Numbered from the stretch's first letter, positions 36,975-50,744 are shown. The stretch: 64,000 bases of DNA from Saprospiraceae bacterium (GCA_025055285.1 JANWXM010000005.1:83619-147618), one strand, 5' to 3'. A program made the numbers and translations. The notes: generated by a model from the sequence alone, not told the origin.

Positions 36975-38006
36975 TTACTTGGAATTAGGGCACGTGCCGC
37001 CGAGTAAAACGCAATGGGTGGCATCTATCGAGTCTAATCGGAATCCATAGGCGGAGCACAAACCTCGCAAAATTTGGCGTAAGGTTAGAGCATCCAGATT
37101 GTAGTGTCCGCTGTGGGAACAGGACCGCATTGCAGGCAATTGAATTACGATTTCAGCGTGGTAATATTCTTCGAGGGCATCTACAACTTCGGATAGTGGA
37201 TCATCTTCAAAATCGAGGAAATGGGTTAGTGCTACCAGCTCATTAAAGTTAGGAAGAGAAAAAATTTCTATTTTCTTTCCTCTCCAGCAGGCTTTTTGAA
37301 GGGATTGAAGGAGTGCACTCTGCTTCTGGGGTCCTTTTCCTTCTGGCCAGAAGCGAACGATGCCTTCGTTAACAAGTACGGACGTTTCGTATGGAGAAGA
37401 ACGCACAGCGAATTGAGTACCTAGAACCTCGATTATTGCACCTGTGGGCGTTTGAATCCAGAACGGCTTTTGCGGGTTATAGTTCACGATGAAGAAGGCA
37501 TCTCCTTCCAATTCTAAGTTCCGCTCCCTTTTATTGAAGGTGTTCGCATGATAGCGCAAGGCACCCCCTTGACGCAAGCTAACCTTGGAGCCATCGGGCA
37601 GGGCGACGATTTGCCTTTCTGTTGCGGCGCGAATTTCTACTATTTCCGAGGTCGAAGTACGACGTTGCTCTAAAAGCCAGACTACTGCTCCTATACATGC
37701 TACAGCTGCAGCAACTTTCCATCTATGCGCCCTCCAGAAAGAACGTCGGCCTACGACCGGCGATTCAGCACGAATGCTCTCTGCCTCAATACGACTTGTC
37801 AGGCGGGCAAACTCCTCGTCTAAGTCTATTTCAATGACTCGCCCAGAGGGATAAATGGCTTTTTCCCAAATGCGCTGATACACTTCTGCCTCGGCGGCCC
37901 ATTGAGGAGAGTTCTTTAGGGCAGCCTCTAGGCGCTCCTTCTCTTCGGGAGTGATTTCGCCCGTCCATTGCCGTTGAAGCAGAAGCAGCAGCTCGGTAGA
38001 TAACAT
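36975..38006 (-). CDS. fecR: FecR-family anti-sigma/signal transducer
   Basis: A 343-residue inner-membrane protein. The N-terminal cytoplasmic part (about 1-90) would bind the sigma factor; one membrane helix follows (VAAAVACIGAVVWLL), then the periplasmic FecR domain (about 115-220, RQIVALPDGSKVSLRQGGALRYH and GTQFAVRSS) and a C-terminal DUF4974/STN-like domain (about 260-330, LSEVVDALEEYYHAEIVI, LTLRQILRGL). In Fec-type systems it relays a signal from a TonB receptor to the sigma factor. It is 58 bp downstream of its sigma gene. The TonB receptor is not adjacent but lies about 6 kb away. Confidence 0.88.
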   Translation of the reverse strand: MLSTELLLLLQRQWTGEITPEEKERLEAALKNSPQWAAEAEVYQRIWEKAIYPSGRVIEIDLDEEFARLTSRIEAESIRAESPVVGRRSFWRAHRWKVAAAVACIGAVVWLLEQRRTSTSEIVEIRAATERQIVALPDGSKVSLRQGGALRYHANTFNKRERNLELEGDAFFIVNYNPQKPFWIQTPTGAIIEVLGTQFAVRSSPYETSVLVNEGIVRFWPEGKGPQKQSALLQSLQKACWRGKKIEIFSLPNFNELVALTHFLDFEDDPLSEVVDALEEYYHAEIVIQLPAMRSCSHSGHYNLDALTLRQILRGLCSAYGFRLDSIDATHCVLLGGTCPNSK

Positions 38007-38064
38007 GTTATAATTTTGTTAAAGAGACACTTTTGATTCGGATTTCCCCTACTCTGTGTTCTAA

Positions 38065-38649
38065 TTATTTTAATAAAAAAAGAAGAAGAAAAGGTAAGTA
38101 GTATTGTTTTGCCAAAGCTTGACGCAACAGCCGGAGGGCTCGAACGATGTGATTTTCCACAGTTTTTACCGAGATATTCAATCTTTGGGCAATTTCACGA
38201 TGTGACATTTGCTCGAACCGGCTGAGCATGAAGACGATGCGACACTTTTCAGGAAGTTTTTCGATGGCCTCTTGCAAGTGTGCTTCTAATTTGTCCTGAT
38301 GCACTTTTAGCTCTACTTCCTGCGCCGAGGCATCAGGGAGGGTCTGCCAAGAACTGCAATCGGAATAAAGTTCATATCGGCGTTGGGCCTTCAAGTAATT
38401 TAGAGCACGGTTTATGGTAGCGCGATGTAAATAAGCTCCTAGAAGCGATGGTTCTACTTCCAGAGTGTGCCGCCGTCGCCATAGTTCAAGAAAGACTTCC
38501 TGAGCAATATCCTTGCTTGCCTGTTCATCTCCTACGTATGTCAATGCCGTAGAGACCAGCTTAGAGTAATACTGGTTAAATATGCGGCGCAAAGCATCTG
38601 TACATCCTTGCTTTAACCGTTCTAGATCATGGATGGAGTGAAAAGACAT
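38065..38649 (-). CDS. ECF RNA polymerase sigma factor (FecI-like)
   Basis: A 195-residue sigma-70-family ECF factor of the Bacteroidota expansion family. Region 2 includes DIAQEVFLELWRRR, and region 4 includes KLPEKCRIVFMLSRFEQMSHREIAQRLNISVKTVENHI, the helix-turn-helix that contacts -35. The ATG at 38649 (MSFHSIHDLERL) is preferred; an in-frame ATG at 38805 would add 52 residues unlike any sigma factor. It pairs with the FecR gene downstream and should control a regulon that includes a TonB receptor. Confidence 0.9.
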   Translation of the reverse strand: MSFHSIHDLERLKQGCTDALRRIFNQYYSKLVSTALTYVGDEQASKDIAQEVFLELWRRRHTLEVEPSLLGAYLHRATINRALNYLKAQRRYELYSDCSSWQTLPDASAQEVELKVHQDKLEAHLQEAIEKLPEKCRIVFMLSRFEQMSHREIAQRLNISVKTVENHIVRALRLLRQALAKQYYLPFLLLFLLK

Positions 38650-38823
38650 TTTTGGTTGCCTCAAGTCATCTTCTTCAACTAAGAAAGAGGAGAAATCGCA
38701 CCAACCTAAGGATAGGCAAAATAAATACGCTGTCGAGAAAGACAATAGTTTTTTAGAGAAAATAGGGAAGTATTCCTCCTCTAGTGGAGAAACCAAACGA
38801 CACAAAAATTAGCTGCATTAAAA

Positions 38824-38846
38824 AACATGCTTGTAGGGAGCATGTT
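38824..38846. promoter_or_regulatory. Inverted repeat upstream of guaB
   Basis: A perfect 8-bp inverted repeat AACATGCT-N7-AGCATGTT ending 23 bp before the guaB ATG. It could be an operator for purine control or an mRNA hairpin. No regulator is identifiable nearby. Confidence 0.4.
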
Positions 38847-38857
38847 CGCTAAAATAG

Positions 38858-40351
<1,494 letters not shown>

Positions 40352-40359
40352 AGGAAATG

Positions 40360-41286
40360 CTATCGCCATGTCAAGGGAGTCTGAGCAGGTTGTCTTCGGC
40401 GACATTCCTCAGGTAGATGGAATAAAATTTCCTCCTGAAGGGCCTTCAACAGGCGCTCTTTAACGGCGTGTCTGTGGGTAACAAGGCTAATCTCACGTAC
40501 AGGCGCTGGCTCAGCAAAGCGTTTTACCTTTGTCATTTGAGCAGGCGTCAAAGTACTCAAGACCAATTCGGGTAGAATGGTAACTCCATGTTGAGCATCT
40601 ACTAGGTGTTTAAGAGTCTCCAAACTGCCAGCCTGGTACTCAACGGCAGGGTGGTGCTTTTCCCTTAAGTCACACAATTTCAAAATTTGGGAGCGAAAAC
40701 AGTGACCCTCCTCTAACAGCCAGAGTTCATTCACGTCCAAGTCTTCTGGAAGCAAGGACTCTTTGGTGAAAGGATGACTTGAGTATACTACAAAGGCCTC
40801 GTAAAATAGCACGTGCTCTGTAAGAAGAGGGTCCTCTAAAGGCGTTGCTAAGATAGCAGCATCCAATAAGCCTTTGTGCAGTCGCTCTATTAAAATTTCT
40901 GTGACGCGTTCGGTCACTTTGAGGCGAACAGCAGGGTATTTCTTGACGAAGTGTGGCAGAAAAAGAGGCATTAAATATGGCGATAGGGTAGGAATGACGC
41001 CAATGCGTAGCTCTCCTTTTAGGTCACGCTCCTCCTCACGAGCCATCTCGCGCAAGCGTTCCACCTCCCGCAAGATGACGCGCACCTGGGGCAACAAGCG
41101 CTCTCCCGCATCCGTCAGGGCGATAGGCTGCCGACTGCGGTCAAAAAGTTTGACGCCCAATTCCTCCTCAATTTTTTGCACCATCGCGCTCAAGGTCGGC
41201 TGCGTCACAAAGCATTCTGCTGCCGCCTTCCCAAAATGACGATGTGCTTCTAGCGCGATTAGATATTCTAATTGTTGCAAATTCAT
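40360..41286 (-). CDS. oxyR: Hydrogen peroxide-sensing regulator OxyR (LysR family)
   Basis: A 308-residue LysR-type regulator. The N-terminal winged helix (residues 1-60, MNLQQLEYLIALEAHRHFGK) binds DNA; the C-terminal ligand domain carries the OxyR redox pair C196 and C205 in EEGHCFRSQILKLC, spaced by nine like C199/C208 of E. coli OxyR. Oxidation by H2O2 forms the disulfide that activates catalase and other defence genes. It is divergent from katG, the expected target, across a 192-bp gap with operator-like repeats. It is convergent with guaB, 8 bp apart. Confidence 0.93.
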   Translation of the reverse strand: MNLQQLEYLIALEAHRHFGKAAAECFVTQPTLSAMVQKIEEELGVKLFDRSRQPIALTDAGERLLPQVRVILREVERLREMAREEERDLKGELRIGVIPTLSPYLMPLFLPHFVKKYPAVRLKVTERVTEILIERLHKGLLDAAILATPLEDPLLTEHVLFYEAFVVYSSHPFTKESLLPEDLDVNELWLLEEGHCFRSQILKLCDLREKHHPAVEYQAGSLETLKHLVDAQHGVTILPELVLSTLTPAQMTKVKRFAEPAPVREISLVTHRHAVKERLLKALQEEILFHLPEECRRRQPAQTPLTWR

Positions 41287-41374
41287 CTCTTAGATGGTCT
41301 TTTCCGAACGCGTCAGCTACAAAAGTCTTGTTGAAAACATCCGCTACTCTTCCTGAAGAGTTGTGCAGCAAATA

Positions 41375-43674
<2,300 letters not shown>

Positions 43675-43747
43675 GTTGCTCAGCCGATTTTGAGACAGTT
43701 TATGTAAAACAAGAAGTTCTCGACGACATACGGGAATTTTTAAACCG

Positions 43748-43780
43748 GGCCTGCCTTACAGAAGGCGGGCCTTCGGTTTT
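43748..43780 (+). terminator. katG transcription terminator
   Basis: A 10-bp stem GGCCTGCCTT/AAGGCGGGCC with one G-T pair and an ACAG loop (43748-43771), followed by TTCGGTTTTC, 73 bp after the katG stop. Confidence 0.7.
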
Positions 43781-43942
43781 CTTGCGCTCTCTTCGCTAGA
43801 TGCGCAACCTCAACTCGCACCTTCTCTCACTATTTCCTTTGGCGAATCCTCAAGACAGCTCCTCTGCCTGAGAACGATGACCTATAGTTCCCTCGCGTGA
43901 AACACACCTCTTTACAGCCGTCTTTCCTGGCGTTAAGAAAAA

Positions 43943-43982
43943 CAACACCCATCGAGCAAGGGAAGACCTTCGATGGGTGTTG
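43943..43982 (-). terminator. Terminator hairpin after the TonB receptor
   Basis: A perfect 13-bp stem CAACACCCATCGA/TCGATGGGTGTTG around a 14-base loop. Read leftward it follows the receptor stop by 28 bp and is followed by TTGTTTTTCTTAA on the minus strand. The rest of the katG-receptor gap (43675-44010) holds only this and the katG terminator. Confidence 0.75.
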
Positions 43983-44010
43983 AGGAAGAAAACCAAGATG
44001 AGCTCGCCTC

Positions 44011-46203
44011 TTAGAAAGTCAAATGCATCATGAGTGTAAAGGTCCGTCCATCAGCAGGCCATACGCCTGGACCTGGATAGAGCGTCGGCCTTTTGTTAAA
44101 GTATTGAGTGTTGGTAACATTATTCGCGCTGAAGCGCATGCCCAATCGAGGCAATACTTGCCATGAAAAATTAAAGTCAAGCAAGCTGTAGGCAGGCACT
44201 AATCCCACTGCTCCAGTGGCATTTGGCTGTACTGTATTCAGAGGGTCAGCGAAATTTTCAGCAGTGTAACTGTAGAGCAGGGAGGCGACAATTGTTTTAT
44301 AGCGCAAGTTAATACCATTTCGCGTAATCCACTGAGGAACAGATTCAACGCGCTTTCCAGCTATACTGCGGTTTTCTGTAGCACTAACGCGCACGGAATC
44401 GCCTAAATATTTGGCATCCATCCAAGAAGTAGCAGTGAAGACTGAAAGGTAAGTCTCGGGGCCTATGGATAGGCCATACTCGGCGAAAATCTCTAGGCCG
44501 TTGGTTACAGAGTTGCCGATGTTGGTGCGCCACAGAATTACAGTATCTAAGCGGTCGTAATACAGGGCGACGTTACCGAAACGATAATTACACCTTAGCT
44601 GAAAGGCACTTATGTCCCATCGAAAGTTGTCTGTGCTTCCTCGCCAACCCAACTCTAGGTTATAGCCATAGCTATCGCGGATATTTGGGTCAGTGCGCTC
44701 ATATGGATTGGCTGGAATGACGTCTTTGAGTAACACGGGCCGGTAAGATTGCGACCAGCCACCATAGAGGATTTGTCTGCTATTGAGGGTGTAGGAGGAC
44801 GTCACCCCAAAGAGCGGAAAATTGCGCTCAATGGTATTTGCCACTTCGGAAGAGGGCAGGTAAACCAAATTGCCTTCTACTCGCGATTGACCTAGCTCGA
44901 TGCGAGCCCCCGGAGTGATGGACCATTGGCGAGTAATTTGAAACTTGTTTTCCAAAAATAAGGCGAGGTTGCGCGTACGCATCCACAGGTCTCGGCGAAA
45001 ACCACTGGCGTCTACAGACAAGTCGTAGTCGAGTCCTGTAGTGCCACGCCCTTGCTGGCGCCGGCGCAAGTCGTTGTGAATATACTGCGCTCCTGCGGTT
45101 AATACCGAACCAATTTGGTTGCCTAGGGCATAGTTGTGAAGGAGGCGTAGTTCGAAGGTGCGGCTGTTAAAATCATCTATATCCACCTGCCGAGGCGAGT
45201 ATTGCAAAGTGCTAGGATTAATGGTATCTCGAATAGTTGCAGGCCGGTCGAACAAGACACTGTTTCTGGCGCCATAAATACCTGAAATAGAGGCTGATAT
45301 AACCGTAGAAGGCCTAGCTTTCCACTCCAACGAAAGAGAAGGAAGGATAATGTAAGGGCTATAGTAGTTGCGGAATCGCGTTGCTTGTCGTGGGTCTTGG
45401 GCAAATTGAGCATCTGTTAAAGGGCCAGGAATGCGATATCGGTAGTAAGAGCGGAGAATTTCCATTCGCACCAATAAGCGCGAAGAGGGTTCGTAGCGCA
45501 AGAGAAGCCCTTGACCATCGAAGTTAGATTCGCTGTTTTTGCGATAACCTTTCGACGAGCGCTGGCTGTAAAAAGCATAGTATTCCCAACGCCCTTTCCG
45601 CCCACCAATGGCATTGTATGTGCTTATCATGCCAAAGGAGCCAATACTGTTGAAGCTTTCGCCTGAAAAAGCTCGAGTCGTGTCAGGACGCTTAATTACG
45701 TAATTGAGCATGCCGCCAAATTGGGCGCCATACTGCAGAGCACTTGTGCCACGAACCAACTCGATGCGCTCTACGGCTTCGAAGGGTAGCGTGAAATGAC
45801 TAGCAGGGTAGCCATATAAGTCGGAATTCGTAAGAATACCATTGGTGCGAACATTGAATTCCCAACTTCGGTGAGGGTCCAGTCCTCGCGTAGCAATATG
45901 GATCTGATTACCTGTACCGTCCATGTCGTACACAAACACACCGGGTATCTTGGCAAAAACTTGACGCGCCACCTTCTCGGCAATATTTGCGTTAACATTA
46001 GTTACCGTGATTACCTCGTTTTTCTTTCCTTCTAGCAGGTAAGTTCCCTGAACAGGCAGTACGTACCTTAAATCTGACTTTCGCGCCCGAATGGCGACTT
46101 CTTCAAGACGTCGTTGTTCCAGAGAATCTTCTTTTACTTGCGCTAATAGAGGCGTTATAATAGAGTATGACGCAAAAAATAACGATATAAAATTCTGTTT
46201 CAT
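44011..46203 (-). CDS. TonB-dependent outer-membrane receptor (FecA-like siderophore type)
   Basis: A 730-residue outer-membrane protein with signal peptide (ending ITPLLAQ). The plug domain has NIAEKVARQVFAKIPGVFVYDMDGTGNQIHIATRGLDP-type segments and RIELVRGTSALQYGAQFGGMLNYV; the rest is a 22-strand beta-barrel ending in the expected terminal phenylalanine (MMHLTF). The plug and barrel match iron/siderophore receptors such as FecA. No N-terminal STN signalling domain is visible, so it does not obviously partner with the FecR/sigma pair 6 kb away. A -7 box lies upstream at 46242-46249. Confidence 0.9.
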   Translation of the reverse strand: MKQNFISLFFASYSIITPLLAQVKEDSLEQRRLEEVAIRARKSDLRYVLPVQGTYLLEGKKNEVITVTNVNANIAEKVARQVFAKIPGVFVYDMDGTGNQIHIATRGLDPHRSWEFNVRTNGILTNSDLYGYPASHFTLPFEAVERIELVRGTSALQYGAQFGGMLNYVIKRPDTTRAFSGESFNSIGSFGMISTYNAIGGRKGRWEYYAFYSQRSSKGYRKNSESNFDGQGLLLRYEPSSRLLVRMEILRSYYRYRIPGPLTDAQFAQDPRQATRFRNYYSPYIILPSLSLEWKARPSTVISASISGIYGARNSVLFDRPATIRDTINPSTLQYSPRQVDIDDFNSRTFELRLLHNYALGNQIGSVLTAGAQYIHNDLRRRQQGRGTTGLDYDLSVDASGFRRDLWMRTRNLALFLENKFQITRQWSITPGARIELGQSRVEGNLVYLPSSEVANTIERNFPLFGVTSSYTLNSRQILYGGWSQSYRPVLLKDVIPANPYERTDPNIRDSYGYNLELGWRGSTDNFRWDISAFQLRCNYRFGNVALYYDRLDTVILWRTNIGNSVTNGLEIFAEYGLSIGPETYLSVFTATSWMDAKYLGDSVRVSATENRSIAGKRVESVPQWITRNGINLRYKTIVASLLYSYTAENFADPLNTVQPNATGAVGLVPAYSLLDFNFSWQVLPRLGMRFSANNVTNTQYFNKRPTLYPGPGVWPADGRTFTLMMHLTF

Positions 46204-46692
46204 AGGACATTAGATTAAGCTGACATACGGAAATTTTGGCGCAAAGATAGTAACATGAGGAAAACTCTCAGCGCAGATTACCTCGTCTTCTAGAATTTTC
46301 ACTCATAGATTAGAAAGAACAAGGGAAAATATGGAAGGAAATTTTGGCCGTTTCTCTTATCGTTGAAAACATCTTCGAGGTGATTTTACCTGTTTTAACA
46401 ACTGAATCAAGATAGCCTAGCTCGATATCGTCTTTTTTATTATTTTAAAATTAAAGTTGCCTTCTGGTTCTAGTTTAGTTATTTTGTTGGTCGAATTCAA
46501 GGAAAACTGAAAGGCCTTATGTGTAATCAAACATCGAGGTGAGAAAGCAGCCCGTACAATCTCACGGCCCAAAATCCGTTTATCCGCCGCACTTTGGTCA
46601 ATGACATATGAACTTTGCGTATTCAAACAAGTGTTGATATTGCGGTTCTCCTTGTTGTGCCCTTGTTGCGAGAATCTATTTTGTGAGTAACT
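46204..46692. other. Gene-free divergent region between TonB receptor and SprB-repeat gene
   Basis: About 490 bp. It holds the receptor's promoter box near its left end; to the right I see no clear promoter, repeat or RNA gene. A 69-codon minus-strand frame at 46417-46626 resembles nothing known and is not called. Confidence 0.5.
46242..46249 (-). promoter_or_regulatory. -7 promoter box for the TonB receptor
   Basis: TATCTTTG on the minus strand, an exact TAnnTTTG match 38 bp before the receptor start, giving a leader of about 30 nt. No clear -33 TTTG is visible. Confidence 0.55.
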
Positions 46693-49600
46693 ATGATGTT
46701 ATATTCTCCTAGTTTTCGGGTATCTAGTGTATTTTCATTCTTCTTTTTCAGCACGTTGGTGCTTTTCTCCCAGAAGTCAGCCTATCAAGTCGTGCGCTGC
46801 GGCGCGGTGAGTCGGTCTTCGTCCATTTCTCACATTTTCGTAGACGAAGAAAATACGAAGTGGGTGTCGAGCAGTGAAGGATTATATCGCGTAATTGCAT
46901 GCGATTTAGGGAGTTCCGTTGCATTGACTGCCGGTGAGCGAAGCGCTTTTCAATTTGCGGGTGGCAACGCAGATGTGCGCTGGACGGCTGAAATTCTCCT
47001 GATGGTGCTTGGCGTAGCTCCTACGGTCACTGCTGCATACTATGATGCTTCTCGCGATTGGCTGTGGTTGGGCACCGAGGAACACGGCCTTTTTCTGTTA
47101 AGTACAAAACCGGCTTTTAAACGAATTGCGACATTTAATTCTTCTAATACTAAGTTGAAAACCAACAACATTACCACCATATTTCGCGACCGCTCGGGGC
47201 GCTACTGGATAGGTTCCACTGAAGGGTTGCTCGTCGGTACGCCTGAGCGGTGGAAAGTAGAGCTCGAGGGATATGACGTACAGCGTATTCGTCAGCTTGG
47301 TACTGACATCTATGTATTGGCTGACGGTGAATTTTGGTTGGCTCAGAATGGTCAACAGTGGCAACCCATTGATATACAGGAAAAAGCGCTAGAAGGAGAG
47401 CCTGAAGATTTTGATATTGACCAAGAGGGAAACCTTTGGATTCTGTCGCGCGTAGTAACTCGTTACAGCTTGCTAACCGATGAATTTGAAGTATTTAGCG
47501 GCGCTGAATACTTCACAAGCGAGTACGGTTTATGCCTTGCCGCTGATAGCGAAGGCGGCATATGGGTGGGTACGGATGACAAAGGGCTCTTTCTCGTCAG
47601 CAAAGCTTCTGTATTGTTGGTGAATTGCGCGGTGGAACAAGAAGTTTCCTGCGCTGGTACAGGTGACGATGCTATCGTGCGGGTAAATGTGTCAGGCGGC
47701 ACACCTCCATATCGCTACGTCTGGTCAGATGCCCGGTTGGAGGGTCCAAATCCTAAAAACGTTAGTGTGGGCACTTACACCGTTACAGTCACAGATGCAG
47801 CGGGTAAATCCAAACAAGGAAAGGTTATTGTAGAAGATAAGCGCTTGAATATCAGGGTAGAGCAACTCAAAATAGAAAGCGCCCTAGGCGCCAGAGATGG
47901 TAGCGCTGAAGTTAAAATTCGCAGCGGCACACAAGACTTCCGGTATAAATGGGACAACGGCGAGACCGCCAACCCAGCGGTTCGTTTGTCAGAGGGTAAA
48001 CATACAGTGACTGTAACGGACAAACGCGGTTGTACAGCCATAGCCACCGTTGTCATCGAGCGCAAGATAGAAGCCCTTACAGCGCGCATTGAAGAGACAG
48101 CACCCATTCCTTGCTTCGGCGGAAACGCCATTCTGAGTGTGCGTGTTGAAGGCGGAAAAGAACCCTATCAATATGAGTGGAGTAATCCAAAATTTGTCGG
48201 GCCGCAGGTGAGCGGCGTTGTGGCAGGCACCTATACCCTTACAGTAATAGATGCGCTGGGCAGCCGCACAGTGACGAGTATTACTGTTGCGCAACCTGCG
48301 GCACTCAGCATTATTGCTACCCAGCAAGCGCCTGCTTTACTTGGCAAAGCCGATGGAAAGGCGCATGCCACTGCTCGCGGAGGCACGGCTCCCTACACTT
48401 ACGTTTGGGGCAATGGCGAGACTACCCAAACGGCTACGGCTCTTCCCGCTGGCGAACATGGAGTTACAGTGACGGACGCCCAGGGTTGTACGCTCTCGAC
48501 TCGTGTCCTTATCGAGGAGAAAATTCCAACACTTTCGGTAGCTGTAAAAGAAACTCATCCCATCGAGTGTGCCGGAGGAAAAACGAACCTGGAAGTAACT
48601 ATTGAAGGCGGCAAAAGCCCCTTCCGAGTAAAGTGGAGCCATGCTGAGTTACAGGGTCTTCAGCCTGAAGGTGTTGTGGCAGGTATTTACACGGTTACAG
48701 TAACAGACGTTGCTGGTAATCAGGCTACGGCTACGTACGCGCTACGCGAGCCTACTCCGCTTAATGCCTCTGTAACGCTTGATGCTCCCGCTGCTCTTGC
48801 TAGTGCCGACGGTCGCGCTACTGTTAAAGCACAAGGCGGTACGCCACCTTATCAGTACCGATGGGACAGCGAAGAGTATACCCAGCAAGCACGTCGCCTT
48901 TATCCAGGTCCTCACCGCGTGACGGTGGCCGATAATAACGGCTGTGAAACAGTAGTTGAATTTACAATGACTGAAAACATTTTGCCGCTATCTGTGCGCA
49001 TCGAAGAAACGGCTAAAATCCCTTGTGCAGGTGGTACTGCCAGTTTACGCGTAGAGGTGCGCGGAGGAAAACCGCCTTTCGAGTTTTTGTGGTCGAATCC
49101 CGACGTGAAAGGTCAAACGCCTACGGGTGTACGCGCTGGCATTTATCAACTCGTTGTAGTTGATGCCGTCGGTGGCCGAACCTCCACAGCTTTCCAAGTA
49201 CTTGAACCAGACTCGTTGAAGGCGTTTGCTAAAGTGGTACGCACAGCTGACCCCGATCGGTACAACGGCAATGCTAGAGCCATTATTTCCGGAGGGACCC
49301 CACCCTATCAAGTTCGATGGCAAAACGACGAAGTAGGCGAAGATGCCTATCGTTTAGGAGCAGGCACGTTTCACTTCACCGTAACAGATGCTAACGGGTG
49401 CACTACCGCCGCTTCCGTAACCGTAGAAGAAACTCTCTTTCCCTTAAGTGCTAGCATCTCTGAATTGGTGCCTATATCCTGCCAAGGCCAAAAAGCTACT
49501 TTGAGAGTTCACGCTAGCGGGGGAGTAAAACCCTATACCTACAAATGGAGTTCAGGCCTAGTAGGCGAACAACCCAATAATGCTAGTCCAGGTCTTCATA

Positions 49601-50736
49601 TCGTCACCGTGACCGATGCCCGTCGCACGGCGGTGGTCGCCTCTATTGAGGTGAAGGAACCGCCTGCTCTCCTTCCATTTGCTGTTCTCCTCTCGCCTGC
49701 GAGCCCAGGAAAAAATGATGGAAAAGCGCGCGCTGAAGGACGAGGAGGAACAGGCAAGCTTTCTTTTGCGTGGGATAACGGAGAAGTATCGCCCACAGTA
49801 AATAACCTCAGCCCGGGCAAACATACCGTTACAATTACTGATGAGCGAGGTTGTTCGGCTACGTTTACCCTTGAGGTGCCAGAAGAGATTCTCTCACTTA
49901 TAGTGAACATCGAGGAAACGGATCGCATTCTATGTGCCGACCAAACGGCTTCGCTTGAGGTGAGTGTTACAGGTGGGAAGCCGCCTTATCAATATAAATG
50001 GAGCCAAAGCGAGTGGGATGGACTAAAAATTAAGAATGTTAAACCTGGTTCTTATACTATTACCGTAGTGGATGCCCAAGGAACCTCTCAAGTTGCTGCC
50101 GTTGTCGTCACTAGCCCTCCGCCATTGGAGGCTGAAATTACCCGGCTCGTTGGCGCTACTACTGAACGTAGCACAGATGGCAAGGCTACAGTTAAAATTA
50201 GCGGAGGTACACCGCCTATCACCATTGCTTGGGATAATGGAGAAACCACCGCTACAGCTTCCAAACTCAAACAGGGCAAACACTCCGTCACTCTGACTGA
50301 TGCACTCGGGTGTAAGGTGGTCAAAACTTTTGAAATCGGAAAACGCATTTTGCCCGAACTTAATGCTGACCTCTTGCGCAGTGGTCAAATCATCCGCATG
50401 GAAAAATTGCGCTTTGAAGCGGATAGCTTCAACCTGACACCAGAAAGCGTACCTACACTAGATGAGCTTTATGACTTTATGGAGCAAAACGGAAATGTCG
50501 TCATTGAGATCGGCGGTCATACGAACAACATACCGCCCGATGACTTTTGTGACCGATTGTCTACCGCTCGAGCAAAATCAGTGGCCGACTACCTCATCCA
50601 AAAGGGCATTGACCCGCGACGCGTGACGTATAAAGGCTATGGAAAACGCCAACCCATCGCCAGCAATGCCACTCCGGAAGGGAGGCGACTCAATCAGCGC
50701 GTGGAAATCAAAATATTAGCCTTGAAACGCGAATAG
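46693..50736 (+). CDS. Large SprB-repeat protein with N-terminal sensor propeller and C-terminal OmpA domain
   Basis: A 1347-residue exported protein with a signal peptide (VFSFFFFSTLVLFSQ). Residues about 40-310 form a two-component-regulator-type beta-propeller (DRSGRYWIGSTEGLL, QEGNLWILSR, SEGGIWVGTDDKGLFL). Residues about 315-1210 contain twelve SprB-like modules in six A-B pairs of about 150 residues: A modules start with a conserved Cys and have GG-x-PPYxYxW and AGxYTVTVTD; B modules have DGKA, GGTPPYxYxWDNGE and VTVTDxxGC. Residues about 1215-1347 are an OmpA peptidoglycan-binding domain (IEIGGHTNNI, RLSTARAKSVADYL). There is no type IX secretion C-terminal signal, unlike SprB itself. 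Function is unknown; periplasmic anchoring is inferred from the OmpA domain. Confidence 0.88.
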   Translation: MMLYSPSFRVSSVFSFFFFSTLVLFSQKSAYQVVRCGAVSRSSSISHIFVDEENTKWVSSSEGLYRVIACDLGSSVALTAGERSAFQFAGGNADVRWTAEILLMVLGVAPTVTAAYYDASRDWLWLGTEEHGLFLLSTKPAFKRIATFNSSNTKLKTNNITTIFRDRSGRYWIGSTEGLLVGTPERWKVELEGYDVQRIRQLGTDIYVLADGEFWLAQNGQQWQPIDIQEKALEGEPEDFDIDQEGNLWILSRVVTRYSLLTDEFEVFSGAEYFTSEYGLCLAADSEGGIWVGTDDKGLFLVSKASVLLVNCAVEQEVSCAGTGDDAIVRVNVSGGTPPYRYVWSDARLEGPNPKNVSVGTYTVTVTDAAGKSKQGKVIVEDKRLNIRVEQLKIESALGARDGSAEVKIRSGTQDFRYKWDNGETANPAVRLSEGKHTVTVTDKRGCTAIATVVIERKIEALTARIEETAPIPCFGGNAILSVRVEGGKEPYQYEWSNPKFVGPQVSGVVAGTYTLTVIDALGSRTVTSITVAQPAALSIIATQQAPALLGKADGKAHATARGGTAPYTYVWGNGETTQTATALPAGEHGVTVTDAQGCTLSTRVLIEEKIPTLSVAVKETHPIECAGGKTNLEVTIEGGKSPFRVKWSHAELQGLQPEGVVAGIYTVTVTDVAGNQATATYALREPTPLNASVTLDAPAALASADGRATVKAQGGTPPYQYRWDSEEYTQQARRLYPGPHRVTVADNNGCETVVEFTMTENILPLSVRIEETAKIPCAGGTASLRVEVRGGKPPFEFLWSNPDVKGQTPTGVRAGIYQLVVVDAVGGRTSTAFQVLEPDSLKAFAKVVRTADPDRYNGNARAIISGGTPPYQVRWQNDEVGEDAYRLGAGTFHFTVTDANGCTTAASVTVEETLFPLSASISELVPISCQGQKATLRVHASGGVKPYTYKWSSGLVGEQPNNASPGLHIVTVTDARRTAVVASIEVKEPPALLPFAVLLSPASPGKNDGKARAEGRGGTGKLSFAWDNGEVSPTVNNLSPGKHTVTITDERGCSATFTLEVPEEILSLIVNIEETDRILCADQTASLEVSVTGGKPPYQYKWSQSEWDGLKIKNVKPGSYTITVVDAQGTSQVAAVVVTSPPPLEAEITRLVGATTERSTDGKATVKISGGTPPITIAWDNGETTATASKLKQGKHSVTLTDALGCKVVKTFEIGKRILPELNADLLRSGQIIRMEKLRFEADSFNLTPESVPTLDELYDFMEQNGNVVIEIGGHTNNIPPDDFCDRLSTARAKSVADYLIQKGIDPRRVTYKGYGKRQPIASNATPEGRRLNQRVEIKILALKRE

Positions 50737-50744
50737 TGTTGAAA

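Noticed and set aside
46417..46626. A 69-codon minus-strand frame between the TonB receptor and the SprB-repeat gene
   Set aside because: No family resemblance and atypical composition; likely chance in non-coding DNA.
47600..50340. The repetitive DNA of the SprB-like gene as a CRISPR or tandem DNA repeat
   Set aside because: The repeats are protein modules of about 75 residues with divergent DNA; there are no short identical repeats with spacers anywhere in the window.
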